From the NCBI GenBank assembly GCA_012295275.1, contig CM022672.1:27608430-27672429 (forward strand): 64,000 bases of DNA. The letters run 5' to 3'. Within the stretch, counting starts at the first letter, position 1, and each line of letters begins with the position of its first letter. This stretch comes from Chrysomallon squamiferum. Taxonomy: Eukaryota > Mollusca > Gastropoda > Neomphalida > Peltospiridae. Shown here piece by piece: positions 24,181 through 39,860 of the stretch. Made by a program: the position numbers and the translations under genes. The notes beneath the pieces were generated by a model. The model ran no database searches. It saw nothing but the letters and a program-made list of their open reading frames with translations, and was not told where the DNA came from.

Positions 24181-27100
24181 GTGAAACATAATCTTATTTA
24201 AAACTCTTATTGATACAAGTTGAGGTTGATATATTTTCACACAGCAGTAAAATAGTGGCACTGAAATAAAAGAAAGTATAGAAAACAGAAGTAATTATTA
24301 AATGGAGTTTTGTAAACAGTTTAATTTAATTCCTTTGAGTGTAATAAAACAGTTACTTAAAATTATGTTTTGTGGGTTTTTTATACTTTAATACCTGAAA
24401 ACTCAAACATTTTTTATGTGCTCCAAATACAGGTAAATGAATTTTGTGATAACTATAATATATTGATTTAAGATAAGTATTTAAAAAAAAAGTTTCATAA
24501 CATTTTAATGTAATTTCAGGTCCTGACTGTGGTTTGTCAGGAGGAGAAGGGGTATGGGAGGATGTCACTTCTCAGAATGCTCCAATAGCTGGTAGAGCAT
24601 CACATGCTACTGTTGTCAATGGCAACGAGATGTGGGTATCTGGAGGCTACAGTCTGACATTTAATGAGTTCTCTGACCTATGCAGGTACATCTTTTGGAC
24701 ACTGTTATTATTAAGAGATAAAAATAAATGATACTCTACTGTTAAAAGTTTAGATATATTTAATCTTTGTAATTAATATTAATGTTAATATTATCATTCT
24801 TAACCTTTCTTCAATGAATGGAAATTTTTTCTTTGGTGAATCTATTAGTAATTGAAGTACCAAAGATTCTGTAAGCTGGACATTAATATATTATTATTTA
24901 TAAAATTATTTATAAGAAAATATCATTTGTGTACTTATTTTTCTTTTTATTTCTTAAAAAATAACAATGATATGCCTTTTATTTATTTATCTTATATTTA
25001 TAATATATATTTTTTTTTTAGCATCTAATTGCTGTGAACCATTTATTGCTCTGTGTTATTAAAAATAGACAAATAATCATGAAAACTGATACTAAACTGT
25101 TTCTTATTTAATAATGCAGAATGTAATGTAATGAATGGAATTAATTTCATTTTAGGTTTAACATGGTGACAGAAACTTGGTCTTGTGAAGAACCAGCTGG
25201 TGAAAGACCTGTTAACAGATACGCACATTCCATTGTTTTTCATGAGGTACATATTTTTGAGTTCCAACTAACACTGAATTGTTTATTTGTTCATTTTTTA
25301 AAAATTGTTAATTTTTTCTTTTTTAATTTAAAATATTCCTTTTGTGATGCCTATATTTGTTATAAATTTTAAAAAAAACCCCAAAACCCATTATTATTAT
25401 TTTAAATTTGATGTTATTATTTTATTTATTTCTGATCACAAATAACAAAGTATGCCAATAAAATAATAATATTAATATTTGAGAATCTACCTTTTCCTTT
25501 TCAGTGGATAGCTATGCAAGTTTGTTTTAATGTCAGTAAAAATACATTACATTTCAAAATTAATTGTATATAGTCTTTTCTTTTTTCTTTTTTTGAAATT
25601 ATATGGAAATAGCAATTATTAGTAAAATGGAATAATATTCAAGTTTTATCTAAGTTGTTACTGGGTGATGTTAATGCATCCTGAAAGAGAATTTTTGTTA
25701 TATAAATTATAAAACAAAATAACTGTAATATGATCTAAAATATAATGCACTGGATGTTAGCCACTTATTAATTTTACGAGATGTGCATGGAAAATTGATT
25801 ATTCTGAAATTGCAAAAAATTATAAAGCATTTGAATAAATATATATATTACAAATTAAAATAAATACATTAGATTAAAATTATGCAGTTATATAGAGAAA
25901 AAAACAGCTTTTTTTTCAGTTTTGTATTTTTAAGTCATTGTCTTATTACTTTCACTAATGATGATGTGTATGTGTGTATGTGTGTGTTATGTCTTCCTCT
26001 ATATGTCAACATACATTTGATCATAATATTACCATTATCAAGATAGAAAATGAAATACTTTTGCCTTCTTTAGTCAAAAGAGTTAACAATATGATTTGAG
26101 GTTTATAATGTTGTTTCATGTTGAAAATCATTTTATTGGTTTTATATTGTTGAACTATTCTGCTAATTTGTTATTTGTTTTAATCTTATTTGTTGTAAAA
26201 GTAATGCATTTGAACACATTGGCATTTTCATCAAGACGTAGGTGAAATGATTAACATACATATGTTTTTCTCCACAGAACAAGTTGTACTTGCATGGTGG
26301 GGTTGTGGATAGCAGACCCACCAATGAGACATGGGTGTATGATATAAGTTTGAAAACTTGGAAAAAACTGGCATCATCCACCATCCAATCTAGTGGACAT
26401 GTAGCTCATTACTTTGAAGGAAATATCCATGTCATCTTTGGTTACAGTCCAATTTTTGGTTATCTCAACATTGTTCAACTGTACAATATAGGTATGTTGT
26501 TGTTTTGTTTACTTCTGCTTTAAATTGTTTGGCAGAACAAATAATAGTGGCTGATGTTGTGATTTTTGAAGAGATATGGTTGATTTTGACAAAGTCCGCT
26601 GTATATGTAGATGTAGATTATAGCTATAGTGGAACATCAAAACCAGCCTTTGTCTAATCAAAATACTGTCTGACTATGTTAATCTATTATGAACAAAACT
26701 GACTAATCTGTATATTCTCTGTTTGGATTCCAAGAGCAAATTCCAGAATATGTTGGAGCACAGTTAAACAAGGAAGGCAAATGGACATAATTAGGCTAGA
26801 GGAGTTAAAATGAAAAAAAAAAAAAAGAAGCAGCCAGCAGTGACAGACAGTTTCTAAAGCAGAATCCAGTTGACATTTATTTGTAAAATTTCTAATTGTA
26901 TTCCAGCTTCATGTCATTTTAAACATTTTATACAGCCACTGATTAAACAGACACATATAAATATAATTATTATATATATATATATATTCCTTCCTCTGTG
27001 TGTCTGTTATTGAATACTAGTATCCTTTTTTTAATAAGTGTCACCAAGTCAAAAGGAAAATATAACATTTTTGTGTTTGATTTTGCTCTTTCAGCTAATG

Positions 27101-29809
27101 ATTCATGGACAGTGACAGAAACAACAGGTGCCACAGTTCTCGGAGGTTATGGTCATACCAGTGTAGTTGATGATCAGCGAAATCTCATTTACATCTATGG
27201 AGGTTACCATTCCAGTAGTCAGTCAAGTTATAACCTTACTGATGTCCTGTACTGTTATGAACCCAAACTGAGAAAATGGTTTGTATCTGTTTGTTAATAA
27301 CTGTCAAAATTACAACACATTCACACTTCATGAAACAAGAAGTAATTATTGAACTACAACTCCTTAGACAAATGATCTATAAAAGTTATATTACTGATTT
27401 CTGTTAACTTTGGAGAGAAAACTGAAATTAAACACATTTACTCATGCATAGATTGAAGTTTCATGGGTATCCTTTCTTTGTGTTCATGCTTACATGAATG
27501 AAAAAAAATTAAAGTTATTTTATGTAATCAATCAGAACTTAGGAAAATAAATCAAAACATTTTGCATTTAACAATTTACTTCAATTTCCTTATGAATGAA
27601 GAGCTTGAGTTGTTTTTTTGTTTTTGTTTTGTATCCTAATTATTTTTGAAAAAACAAAAGAAAAAACAGAGTACATTTTTAGTTTACTTTAATTTCAGGA
27701 CAATTCTGCGAAACAGTCGATCACCCCGCTATTTACACGCTGCTGCCTTAGTAAACGACATGATGCTGGTGTTTGGTGGTAACACACACAACGACACGTC
27801 TGTCAGTTATGGAGCCAAGTGTTACTCAACAGACTTCATGGCTTATGATATCAGTAAATATTCTTTTTTCTGTTAGTCTTCCATAATTATTAAAATTTTA
27901 TTTTTGAAATGTTTCCTTTATTTGAAACTGTGTAAAAGTAATGCAAAATCTATTGAAAATTAATAGTTATCTCTGCATGTTGATTTCTCTTACTAAGTTT
28001 GAGGGAATTTATACAGGAATTTGCCTGGAAAAAAAAAAGAGAAGAAATTTGTTTCCTAAGCATACTATCTCTTATCTGTGTTTAATGTTAAAAATGTTTA
28101 AGCAATTTTCACTCTTCTTTAATAAAAAAAACTTTTATAAAGTATGGTTTATAACAGTAGTATGTGTATTGTTATCAGTGAGTTTATTTTTCTGTTTGTT
28201 TTTCAGAATGTAACTCCTGGCATTTTCTTCAGACCCCCAGTATGGATAAAGACCTGGCAAGATATGGTCACAGTATGGTGTCATTCAATAAGTATGTTTT
28301 TTTCTAAGTTTATAACCAATCTATAAGCATTCAAGTCCACTACTTGTATTCAGTAAAACAAAAACACTGGTAAATAAGTGTAATATATGAAATAGAAATC
28401 TATTGTTACAGAGTTCCCACTGAATGACTGTGAACAAATTCAGTTATAAATAATATTGCATTTTTATTTTTTATTTACTTTTTTCAGTGAAATTTTGATG
28501 TTTGGTGGCTTCAAAGGTGTTATGTTGAATGACATAATAAAATTTATACCAGGTAGGAAATTTATTTATTATTTTTTAACATTTTGATTTATAAAGCAAG
28601 TATATGTTTAAAAAACAAAAAAAACAAAAATAACTGTCTCTATACAAACAGTTAGCACTTTGAAGACTTAAATCTCTTTAAACCTTTTAATTATATCAGG
28701 TTTAATCCCTTTTTTTTTTTTTTTTTAGATTTCCTTTATAATTTGACTGTCCATAGATATCAGTAGGTGTTCAACCTTTAAAAAATAGAAAACAAAGTCT
28801 GTAAAATAATGTAGCTGAAGCAAAAGCCTTATACTGTCAGTGGCTGCATTTTAATTATTGAGTCTGAATCTGAAGTTGCTTAATGGCAACCTGTTGGCCA
28901 TGTATGATATCTTTTCATTAGTGGCCAAGTTTGAATGCACTCTTTCAGTGTTATTCACTGGTGTTTGCACATTACACAGAATTTTTACCACGCACAATAA
29001 GGGATGGTTGCACTTAATATTAACGTATTACTCAAGTACTGCACGATACCTGTAATTGTAATGTTTTATTTTCTGCTCTTAGGAAACTGTAGTTACTACT
29101 TAGACAAGGACTTGTGCGAGCAGAGTCTCCCAGGAGTGAAGTGTGTTTGGTCTGGTGGAAAATGTAAACAGAGAGATTCTTCTTACATTGATACGTGTGA
29201 TCCCAGTCAAGGTGAAGTTTTCAGTCTGTTAAAATTTTTGGAAAAAAATATAAAAAGCCATAGAAAACCAGTGTTTTCCTGAAAGTGTTTAAAGAGTAAA
29301 ATTATGTGCCCTTCAGAGTACTATTATGTACCTTCAAAACTGAAAATCTGTCCTGTAACATAATTGTATTCCAAGTGTGTTAAAATGCAAAATCAGATTT
29401 GTAATTGTTTATATTTTGTTGATGTATTTGTGATAACTATAAAAATATAAAAGTGCTGAATCCTGCATTATGTTTTATCATTGGATTATATTGAAAGTTG
29501 GTAAACAAAAAAGAAAAATAGCAAAGAAAAATTAAATAAAAATATTTCTAAAATTTAATATGACAAAGAAAAACAATCCAAAAATTAAAACCAAAAAGAA
29601 CTAATGAAAAATCATTTACCATTGTTTTTATTTTATTTTAATTAAAACTGTGTTCTCTTGTTACCTGTAGGATCTGATATTCACTGCTTCAGATTCTCGA
29701 CATGTCCAACATGCAAATACAACCTCTACAATTGTCACTGGTGTCACAACAAGTGTACCAACATATCATGTGTGACAGAGGTATGCACCACTATGTTTGT
29801 TTAAATTAT

Positions 29810-29895
<86 letters not shown>

Positions 29896-30818
29896 TTTTC
29901 TCTACATAATATTGTATTTTTTTTCCAATCACATATTTCTTTATATTGCATCTTAATTACAAATACAGACTATCATTAAATATATGATTGTTATATTGAA
30001 ACTTTAATAGCATAATTTTGGAGATAATAGTTTCTATTTTCTACATTAATGTTAGCTTACTTTACAAAAGCTTTTATTAATCTACATATCTATCAGCTGT
30101 CTTGATACATTTTCTAATCATGATAAATGTATATTTATCTTTATAATTTTGAATGTTAATTCATCTTAAATGTGTGCTTCATATATGCTTTAGACTCACT
30201 ATCATCCAGTATTTTTTCACAGAATGTTTGTGTCTATAACATTTTTTGTCTTCTATCTTTACTAATAATGCATCATCAGTTAGCCACTGAATATCTTTTA
30301 GATAAAAATGTAATATTATTTCTTGCTTAGTGTGTGTCTTGATTAGTTAATGTTTGTGGTATTGTTTTGCCAGAGTAGCACATAAAAATCACTGAATTGT
30401 AGGCACAGACAGACAGATACACAGTTGATAAAGATACCATGTTCTCCGGCATCTGACAAACAAATGAATTAAAGTTTTACTCTTTCAAGCCTTATAATTT
30501 ATTATTAATTACTTACATTTTCAACATAAATATCTTCATAACAACAGTGCTTATATAGTAGTGCAAAAAGAACTGAAATGAATTTTATTATATCATCATT
30601 CAGGTGTAGAACAGAATACTTTGCAGATAATGAAAAACTGTCATGTACATTCTTATCATTTAATCCTGACTTATCTTCAAATTTCTTTAATTGTTTTGGC
30701 CATATGTAGATTATGTAACAGCAGCATACTACTAAAAATAATTTGTTTTAGGTGTAAAGGTTTTTAGAAGTTCATATTATAATATACGACTGCATATTAT
30801 TTTGTTTTGTTTTATTGG

Positions 30819-30851
<33 letters not shown>

Positions 30852-33768
30852 TTTTTTTCACTCATTTTGATTATTGTTGCCATTACAGCTTAGCTTTCAC
30901 TGTTTTCTTTCTTTCTTTTTTATTTTTATGTTAACTGCATGGCTGATTGTTTTGCTTTATAGAGAATCAATGACACTAATTGTACGGATCTTGGATGTGA
31001 ACTTCTGCATTCTTGTCAGGCTTGTGTTAGTGCTCAGTGTGTTTGGGACCGAACCAGCTGCAACTACCCTGTGAAAAATAAATCAGGTGCTTTCTTTGTG
31101 CATGGTGTTGATAGCAGTTGGGAGATCTTTTAATGAAGTATGGCCTTAAATATAAGTGTGTCACATTAATTTTAAGAGATACATTAAAAAAGAAATTTCA
31201 TCAGTACATTTAATTAAAATAATAATATTAATAATTGTTAATTGGCTGATATAATATTAATAATTGTTAATTGGCTGATACATAATATTGGTCATACTTT
31301 GGAGATCTGAGAGTGCTTTATGCTTTCAAATTTTTGAAATGCTTCATTGAAATACCTCCCAAACCAGCTTATTGTGCACTTAACACTGTATCGATTGCTA
31401 GTCATTTATGATCTGTCAGCATTTATTGGTTAAAAAAATAAAAGTATATGTGTATATATATTTAAGAGAATTTCGCAGTTGTCCTGTTTTTCATTAGCAT
31501 ACCACTGAGCCATTAGATGGATGTTTAAGTTTGGGCTGTGAAACCAAACATACCTGTCAGGCTTGCTACAGGGAAGGATTATGTGTTTGGAACTGTGAAA
31601 AAGGCAAAAACTGCTGTGTTTCTATATTTGGTGAGAGCTGTGTTATTTATAATCAGTGATTCTCAACGTGGTCTAAAGTGTCCCATCCTTGGAACATTTC
31701 AACACATTAATTACAGTAATATCCCATCCTTGCAATATTTCAACAACTTAGTTACAGTAATGTCCCATGCTTGGAACATTTCAACAACATTTCAATTACA
31801 GTAATATCCCATCCTTGCAACATTTCAACAACTTAGTTACAGTAATATCCCATCCTTGCAACATTTCAACAATAGTTACAGTAATGTGCCATACTTGCAA
31901 CATTTCAACAACTTAGTTACAGTAATATCCCATCCTTGCAACATTTCAACAACTTAGTTACAGTAATGTGCCATACTTGCAACATTTCAACAACTTAGTT
32001 TCAGTAATGTCCCATGCTTGGAACATTTCAACAACTTAGTTACAGTAATGTGCCATACTTGCAACATTTCAACAACTTAGTTACAGTAATGTGCCATCAG
32101 TCTGTTTTATACATTATAACAGAAAATTAGATTCTTCAAAACTTTCATGGAGTTGTAACAGATATGGGATTGTCAATTGTAACAGAAGTCTGAATTAACT
32201 GTTATTGGTTTAAAATTAATAATTGTGAAATAGTATAAATTTAGAATCACTTTAATTATAATTCCATTTATAAATATAAAGAAACTGATAATGGAAAAGG
32301 AGGATTTCTAATTTTACTAATCTGACAGGTGAATTTACTTAAGAATAATAAAAATCTGTTTTGTTTTTAGAAAATCTGTCTCGTGTAGCCAGTAATTCAG
32401 TAACCAGCACACAGCAGTGTGAACCTCCATGTTCTGTTCACACAACCTGTGAGAACTGCACGTGGAAGTCCTGCATGTGGTGCAGCAACTTGAAGCAGTG
32501 TGTAGAAACAAACTCCTATGTGGCTTCCTATCCATACGGTCAGTGCACAGAGTGGACGACCAAGGATTCAAAATGCCCCGGTCAGTATACAATTAAAGAA
32601 ATTGAAATTACAGTTCACATTTGAACATCTTTTACTTTTTCTTATTCATAAAAGTGTGTTTACCTTTAAACTGATTTCACATTAGTCATGAAAAAAGACA
32701 CACACACACTCATTTTACATATATACATGATTTTATATATATACAGATATATATACACTTTAAGCAGTGTGTACACACACACACATTATAATAAACATAA
32801 GTATGAATTGAATATGTATACACACATACACAGATCAATCCTTAGATCCATCCATGCATATACATAATAACCATGTATCTTTCCATCAGATGCAGGCTTT
32901 ATTTATTAGTAAAGATGTATTTCTATTCAGCAACCCGGTGCTCTGGGTTCAAGTCATGTGAGGCGTGTCAGACACACCCTTTGTGTGGCTGGTGTAATGA
33001 TCCAACAAACACTGGACTTGGCATGTGCATGGAGGGATCATACAAAGGACCTATCTTACAAAATGGTACAAAGGCTGTTGTTGATTTTGGAATATGTCCT
33101 GCTGAAAGATGGTTCTTTCTGAAATGTCCATGTAAGTTATTCACTGGAATCTGAATCACAGTCTAGAAATTTCTGTTTTATTATTAGTTATATATATTTT
33201 TTTTTTTCAACATTTAGTGATTTACACGAGATTATAAATAATACTGCATATGTTATTTTTGGTTTGTACCATAATTATGTCTATTTTTTCTTCTGAGAGT
33301 GTATCAAATTTAACTTTTTCTTTTTTCTCATCTTTCTTTTTTTTATTTATGTACATTTAATCACACACAAAAGATTCTAAATAGTTCTTTGTGTTAAGAT
33401 GTTGTTCAGTCATATCTAAATTTATGGTATCATGGCTATTTCTTCTTAAATAATTTAGACCTCAGTGATTATTTATTTAAAATGCTTATTATTTGTTGTT
33501 TAAAACTGACTTTTACAAACTCTGTCTACTTATATTTACATGATGACATTGTGATTACATGTATGCCTTTGTGGTTGTGTTTCTTATTAAGACTGGATTG
33601 GAAAAAACAAAACAAAAAGTTAAACATAACTTGGCATATAGTCAATTATTTTTATCATCAAACATACATTATAGATTGTTATAAACATCTATTTCTGATG
33701 AGCACATTATTATGAAACCTTCAGTATAATTATGACTGAAGAAAGGTAACTGTTGTTTAAATATTTTA

Positions 33769-33811
<43 letters not shown>

Positions 33812-36800
33812 AATAAAACAAACATGTAAGATCTCCAATATAAAATAAAACAACTGACAAGATTAATTTGTTTTCAGTGTGTCAGTGCAATGGACACAGT
33901 ACTTGCAAAAATGGGACAAACATTTGTGAAGAGTGCAGACATCTAACTGAAGGTAAAACATCACATAAAAAATATCTGATTGCATGAATGTGAAGATACC
34001 AATACAAACTCATAGCGAAAATCCAGATTCTTCTTGAGACAAGTTAAAGGTTTTTGCATTTTAATTTCCATAGCTGTGTGTATAATAGGTAATTATGAAT
34101 CAATGACTATAAGGCTGGTCAATGCTACATATTGTTTTCATACAAGAACTAATAAGCTTATGTGTTAACATCAATGTGTGTATTAAAATTATTTGTATTC
34201 AAAATGTTTGTCTTATATTTATTTTAAAATTATTTATTGTAATATTTTGAAAATCATCCTGTTTGAAATTTCTAATTTTATCTTTTTTTTTAAATTGTTA
34301 ACATTAAATGGATGAAGTAGATGTCACTATATATTTTTAGGAAAATACTGTGAGTTCTGTAAGAAAGGCTATTTTGGAAATCCTCGAAATGGTGGCAACT
34401 GTTCAGGTAGGTGGTTACTGTTTTTATTTATAAATTTAGCTTATGAAATTTTTTATTTTCATTGTGCACATAGAGCATTAATGATTTCATCATTATTAAT
34501 AATAAAGACTTATTATTATTACTGAATATTTATAAATGGTTGAAGAAGTCGTTGCTTATTTTTTATTTTGTGGACAGAAATGTTATGTCACTTAAAGTGA
34601 TGATGATGTTGATAATGATGATGTGCAATCTATGTGACAAATATAACTTTGTTCTCAGTTAATAACAAAAGTGTTTACGACTTAAATTAAAAAACTTCTC
34701 AGTTTTTGTTTTCGATTTAATTTATTCCTTAAATTATTTGATTTCTACAAATTAAGCATTCATAGCTAAATGGTTAGAAAACTTGCCTTTCTTTTTTTTA
34801 CTGTGACATATATGACAATATTTTCCATTCTAACCAGAGCATCATTTTATAGTTATTAAAGACTGTTGTATATATGTTTTTTTCATATTTAAGGGAAAAA
34901 ATTGTTTTAATTAGTGTGTTTGTTTATCCCATGGAATAGGTTTATATTCTCAGTTCATCCAGAAAATATAAACTGACATTTAAAAAGTGTAAAATTAAAA
35001 TGTATAGAATTGTTACCTTTATGTATTATGATATTTGTGTCTGTCCCAGCATGTGTGTGTAATGGCCAAGCTGACAGTTGTCACAGGGAGAAAGGATACT
35101 GTAACTGTCGAACCCGAGGGGTGACCGGGCAAAACTGTGAAACGTAAATACTGTTTACTTTTATATTTTATCATTTGTTTTAGTTCATGATTCATGAAAT
35201 GTAAATATTTTTAACTTGTATTTTATTTTTGTTCTTTTTATTTTGTTTTGTTTTTTGAAATGTAAATATTAATTTTTGTTTATATATTTTTTAAATTTAG
35301 TTTTTTTTTTTTTTCATTTTAAGTTTTATTTCATGAAATATAATGTTATTTATTTTTGTCAGCATCTAAATGTTTCTTAAAAGTTACTTAATCGGATACA
35401 ATATTTATCATATATATATTTTAAAATGGTTAGAGGGAAAAAAATATTATATTGAATTTATTGTGTGTAATTACACCAAACATAAGGAGATTACAAAAAT
35501 TTCCTTTACTGAAGTTATGGGAAAAAATTAACACCTTTCAAAATAAAGTAACATAAAGATTTTAAATTCTAGATTGACATGAATTAAATTTACAGAATTA
35601 AATGTTACAAAATAAATTATATATATATAAATATTAATTTTCAGATGTGACAGAGAACATAACTATTTTGGTGACCCAAAAGGGGGAGGAACTTGTTACT
35701 GTAAGTATTTCAGTCTGATAGGTTTTATAGTTATTTCTGCTAGAATAATGTAAATATGAACAGTAAATAGTTTTAACTTCAGAGAAATTAATATGTTGAC
35801 TTCCATTTAGTTAAAAGAAAGTTAAAAAAAGAAAAGAAATCTAAATGTTTTTATAAAAAGAATATATACTAAGCAAAACAGGTCAAGTTTCTGCATTACA
35901 TTATGTGGAGATCATTAAGATAATTAATTAATGGAATACATTATTTATATTTTGTACATTACTGTTAAATTGTATTTTCTAAATAAACAGTGTGATTAAG
36001 TACATCTGTGTAATACAATTAATAAATATTTTTATGTTTATTTTTTGTCTTTTCTGCCTTAATAATGACATGTTTAATATGTAAAAAATACAGTTATATT
36101 AATAATGACATGTTTAATATGTAAAAATGAATATATTAATAATCACATGTTTAATATGTAAAAAATTGAAATTATATATTCACTTACAGACCAGCTTAAA
36201 ACAGATTATCAGTTCACTTTCAACCTCTCCAAAGTTGAGGACCAATTTTACACTCAGATCAACTTTATGAATGTTCCTAAGTCGGTTAGTATTCTTTTTA
36301 CAGAAAGCAAAAACATAGTAAACCAAACCTGTGCTTTCTAAAGATATACAGTATGAAATGTGCTTTTCTTTATTGTTAATTATTAAATGTTATTTAATAA
36401 TAAACTTTAACGGTATGAAAAAAAAATGAAAACAATATTTAAGAATTGGAATTGGAATCTGTTACAATTTTTAACATAAAATCATTTTTTTCATGCTGAT
36501 GTTTAAAAAGAAGTATAAACTCTAGATTTAACCAAAATTTTATTATTTTTAGAGTAAAAATTGAAAAAATATTAATGTTTTAGCATTTAATGAAATTGTT
36601 AAATGTAAATCATATTTAAGATGTAATGAAATTGTTAAATCTAAATTGTATTTCAAATATTTAGGGGGACAGAGATGTTGATTTTACACTGAACTGTTCT
36701 GGTCCAGCTCTACTGAACATCACATTTAAATCTAGTAAGTATGACTGAGGAAATCAAATGATCTCAGTATCTAAAACAGTGGTAAATTTTCTAAATAACA

Positions 36801-36928
36801 ATCAATACATTATTTTGACTCAGAAACAAATGATTCTGCAATATAAAAAAACAGTCATCAACAACAACAACAGTAATAAATAGGAGAAATGCTAAACAGC
36901 TTCTGTTTTTTAGATTTCTTTCTTTCTT

Positions 36929-36965
<37 letters not shown>

Positions 36966-39810
36966 TACATATTTTTATTAATTTTTGTTTTGATAAAATA
37001 TTATTTTCATTTTTTTTGTTTTTGTTTTTATATTTTTCAAAATCTGAACTTACTTAAAAAAATGTTTCTAAAATGTTATAAATCTCATTGTTTATATTTG
37101 AGTATATTTGTCTTGTTTTAAAATATATAAATTCTTCATCTTTTCAGATTCTCATCCTGTGGAAAAATACATAGTTGAGTCGTATGCTTGTGACTTTTTC
37201 CGCTCAAAGTTTGAGCACAAGGACTACTCATTTGCAGGAGAGCAGAACACAACATTCCTTGTATATGTTTATGATTTCCAAACTCCATTCTGGCTACAGG
37301 TTTGTAGATAGTTTAAACACAAGTTACAACAGCTTGTAATAAAAAATATATATATATTTTTAAAGTATGATCTTTTAATAGAGTTTATTGTATATGTTAA
37401 TCACATCAAATGTATTAGGTTTTTTTTATTTTATTAAATTTAAAAAAAAAAAAAAAAATATATATTACCATGCTAATTTACTATCATTTTGACTTAGTGT
37501 TTTGGGTGGAAGATAGAGTAATAAGTATTAACACATCTGTGATATCAACATTTACCTTTGTCTGACACCCAATAGCTCATATATTTTTTGTGCTGGAGAG
37601 TTGTTAAACATTCATTCTTTCTTTGTATTTAGTATAAGATCTGTTTTGATGTTAATGTTTTTTGAAAGTGTGGTTGTACATCCTAGCCATATAATTTCAT
37701 TATTTACATTTTCTTGCTCTGTACTTGTTGCAGTATTTTTGCACATAAACATATAACACATATGATATAAATGAAAATATTACAGAAGTAAATTCTCAAG
37801 ATTCTTTCCAGGAAAGCAGTTTTGAAGGAGAAGTCATTAAAATTTATCATTTTTAAATAAAATTCTCTTTTCTGTTAATATAGTTCATTTGATGATAGAC
37901 CCCATATTCAAGTAAATAACTGATTGTTTTCTATCTTTTTTCTCAGATCTCATTTTCTCAGTTTCCTAAGATTGATCTTGTTCATTTCTTTGTAACCTTC
38001 TTCAGGTGAGCCAGCTAAAATTATAAATCTTTCTCATATTAATAATTTTATTTCACAAATTCTGTGCTGTTTGAAACATTATCTAATTTTTCATAGTTAT
38101 AATTTTTTGATGTATTAAAAATATTGTTAACATTTTTATAACTTTTAGTAATTTTAAAAATACCGTTACAGCTTTACAATTTTTTTGAGTTTTAAAACTG
38201 CTGTGATTTTTTTCAGAATTTTGTGACATTTTATAAACCTTAATATTATTTTTTTTTAGAAATATATGATGTTTCAAAAATCTTCTGATCCTTTAAAATG
38301 TTCTGAAGTTTACTGTAAGTTTATCATAGTTTTAAAAATAAGCCAGTGTTTCGTATTTTCTAGTTGTTTCTTATCTCTACTGCTGATTGCTGCTGCTTTG
38401 TGGAAGATAAAACATAAATACGACAGTTACAGACGACGTCAGGTAATTACTGTATTAAACAGACACACACACAGACAGACAGACACATATATGCAGAGAG
38501 AGATTCATCTATTGACATTTTCAGTATTTATAATAATTATGTAATATAATAATTAATACTGCTTTGAAGAAAAAAAACCCTATAAATGTTGCCAGCTCTT
38601 TCTTTCTTTAACTATTTTTTCATTTATCCTTATTATTAATCTAACTCTGTTGTTATCAGTACTATTAGTTTTATTATTACTATTATTATTTATTGTTACT
38701 TAATTTAGAAAAACGTTTTGATATGAAGTGCTTAGAAAAATATTAAAATATGATCCATACACAAACAAAAAAACAACTAAAAATACAAAGTTGAGATAAA
38801 AAACTTTTATCATAGAATCTTGATGAAGATGTGTTTAAATGTCAGAACTTTTGCTCATTTCAACAAAAAAAATTATAAAATAAAATAATGTAATATTTAT
38901 TCATGGAAGATATAATTTTTAAATGGTAACCAAGCATCTGAATACATCAGCAGTAAATAATTAAACTGTTACTATTCTTCTTTTCACAGCTTATGTTGGT
39001 CGAAATGCAACAGATGGCTAGTCGTCCATTTTCTGCTGTGTGTATTGAAATAGAAAACAAAGTGGACAAAGTAACAGCAGAGAAAAAAGATCAGAAAGAA
39101 ATATCTATGATTCGTAGGAGGAAGAATGTAATTTTATTTTTTATTCAGCAGAATTCGCATTAATTTCTAAAATTTTAAAAACACCTTTTTTAGAGCTCCT
39201 CTTCTCATCTGCTGAGACATGTTTTGGCATCTGTATAAATCAAATAATTTATGTATTATGTTTTACTATTATTATTTTTAAATTGTTTTTAGAAATTTAA
39301 ATGATTTATATATACATAAATAACTTCAGTTTCAAGTTCATTCTTAATGAATCAGTGAATGTTTCATGTAATACTAGCTAAAGAAAAGGTATTGGCTAGT
39401 AATAACAGCACTACCAATAATGGTATTAAAGTTTAAATTATTTTTATCTTAAACAAAATAAGACATTCGTTTATTTATTTTGCTTAGTTTCAACAGACTC
39501 TCATGTATTTTACAGTTTGTAAACAAGCCAGGTGCTATTTGCTTGGAGCCTCTGCATGGAAACAAGGCGGCAGTACTTACTCTAATAATACAGCTTCCCA
39601 CTGGGGACAGTCCGTATGCTCCCAATGGGCAGTCCGGTATCGCCTTGGGCAGTTCCATGATCACATTTGGGGGTGAGTTCATTTATTTCTTACATTTTGT
39701 CATACTTTTTAATATTTCTGTCCTGTGTTAAATATTTTTTTGTTTGTGAGTAGCCACTACAATAATAAATGTCAAATCAGTTTCTGAAGGATTTTCCTCT
39801 TTTTAAAAAA

Positions 39811-39860
<50 letters not shown>

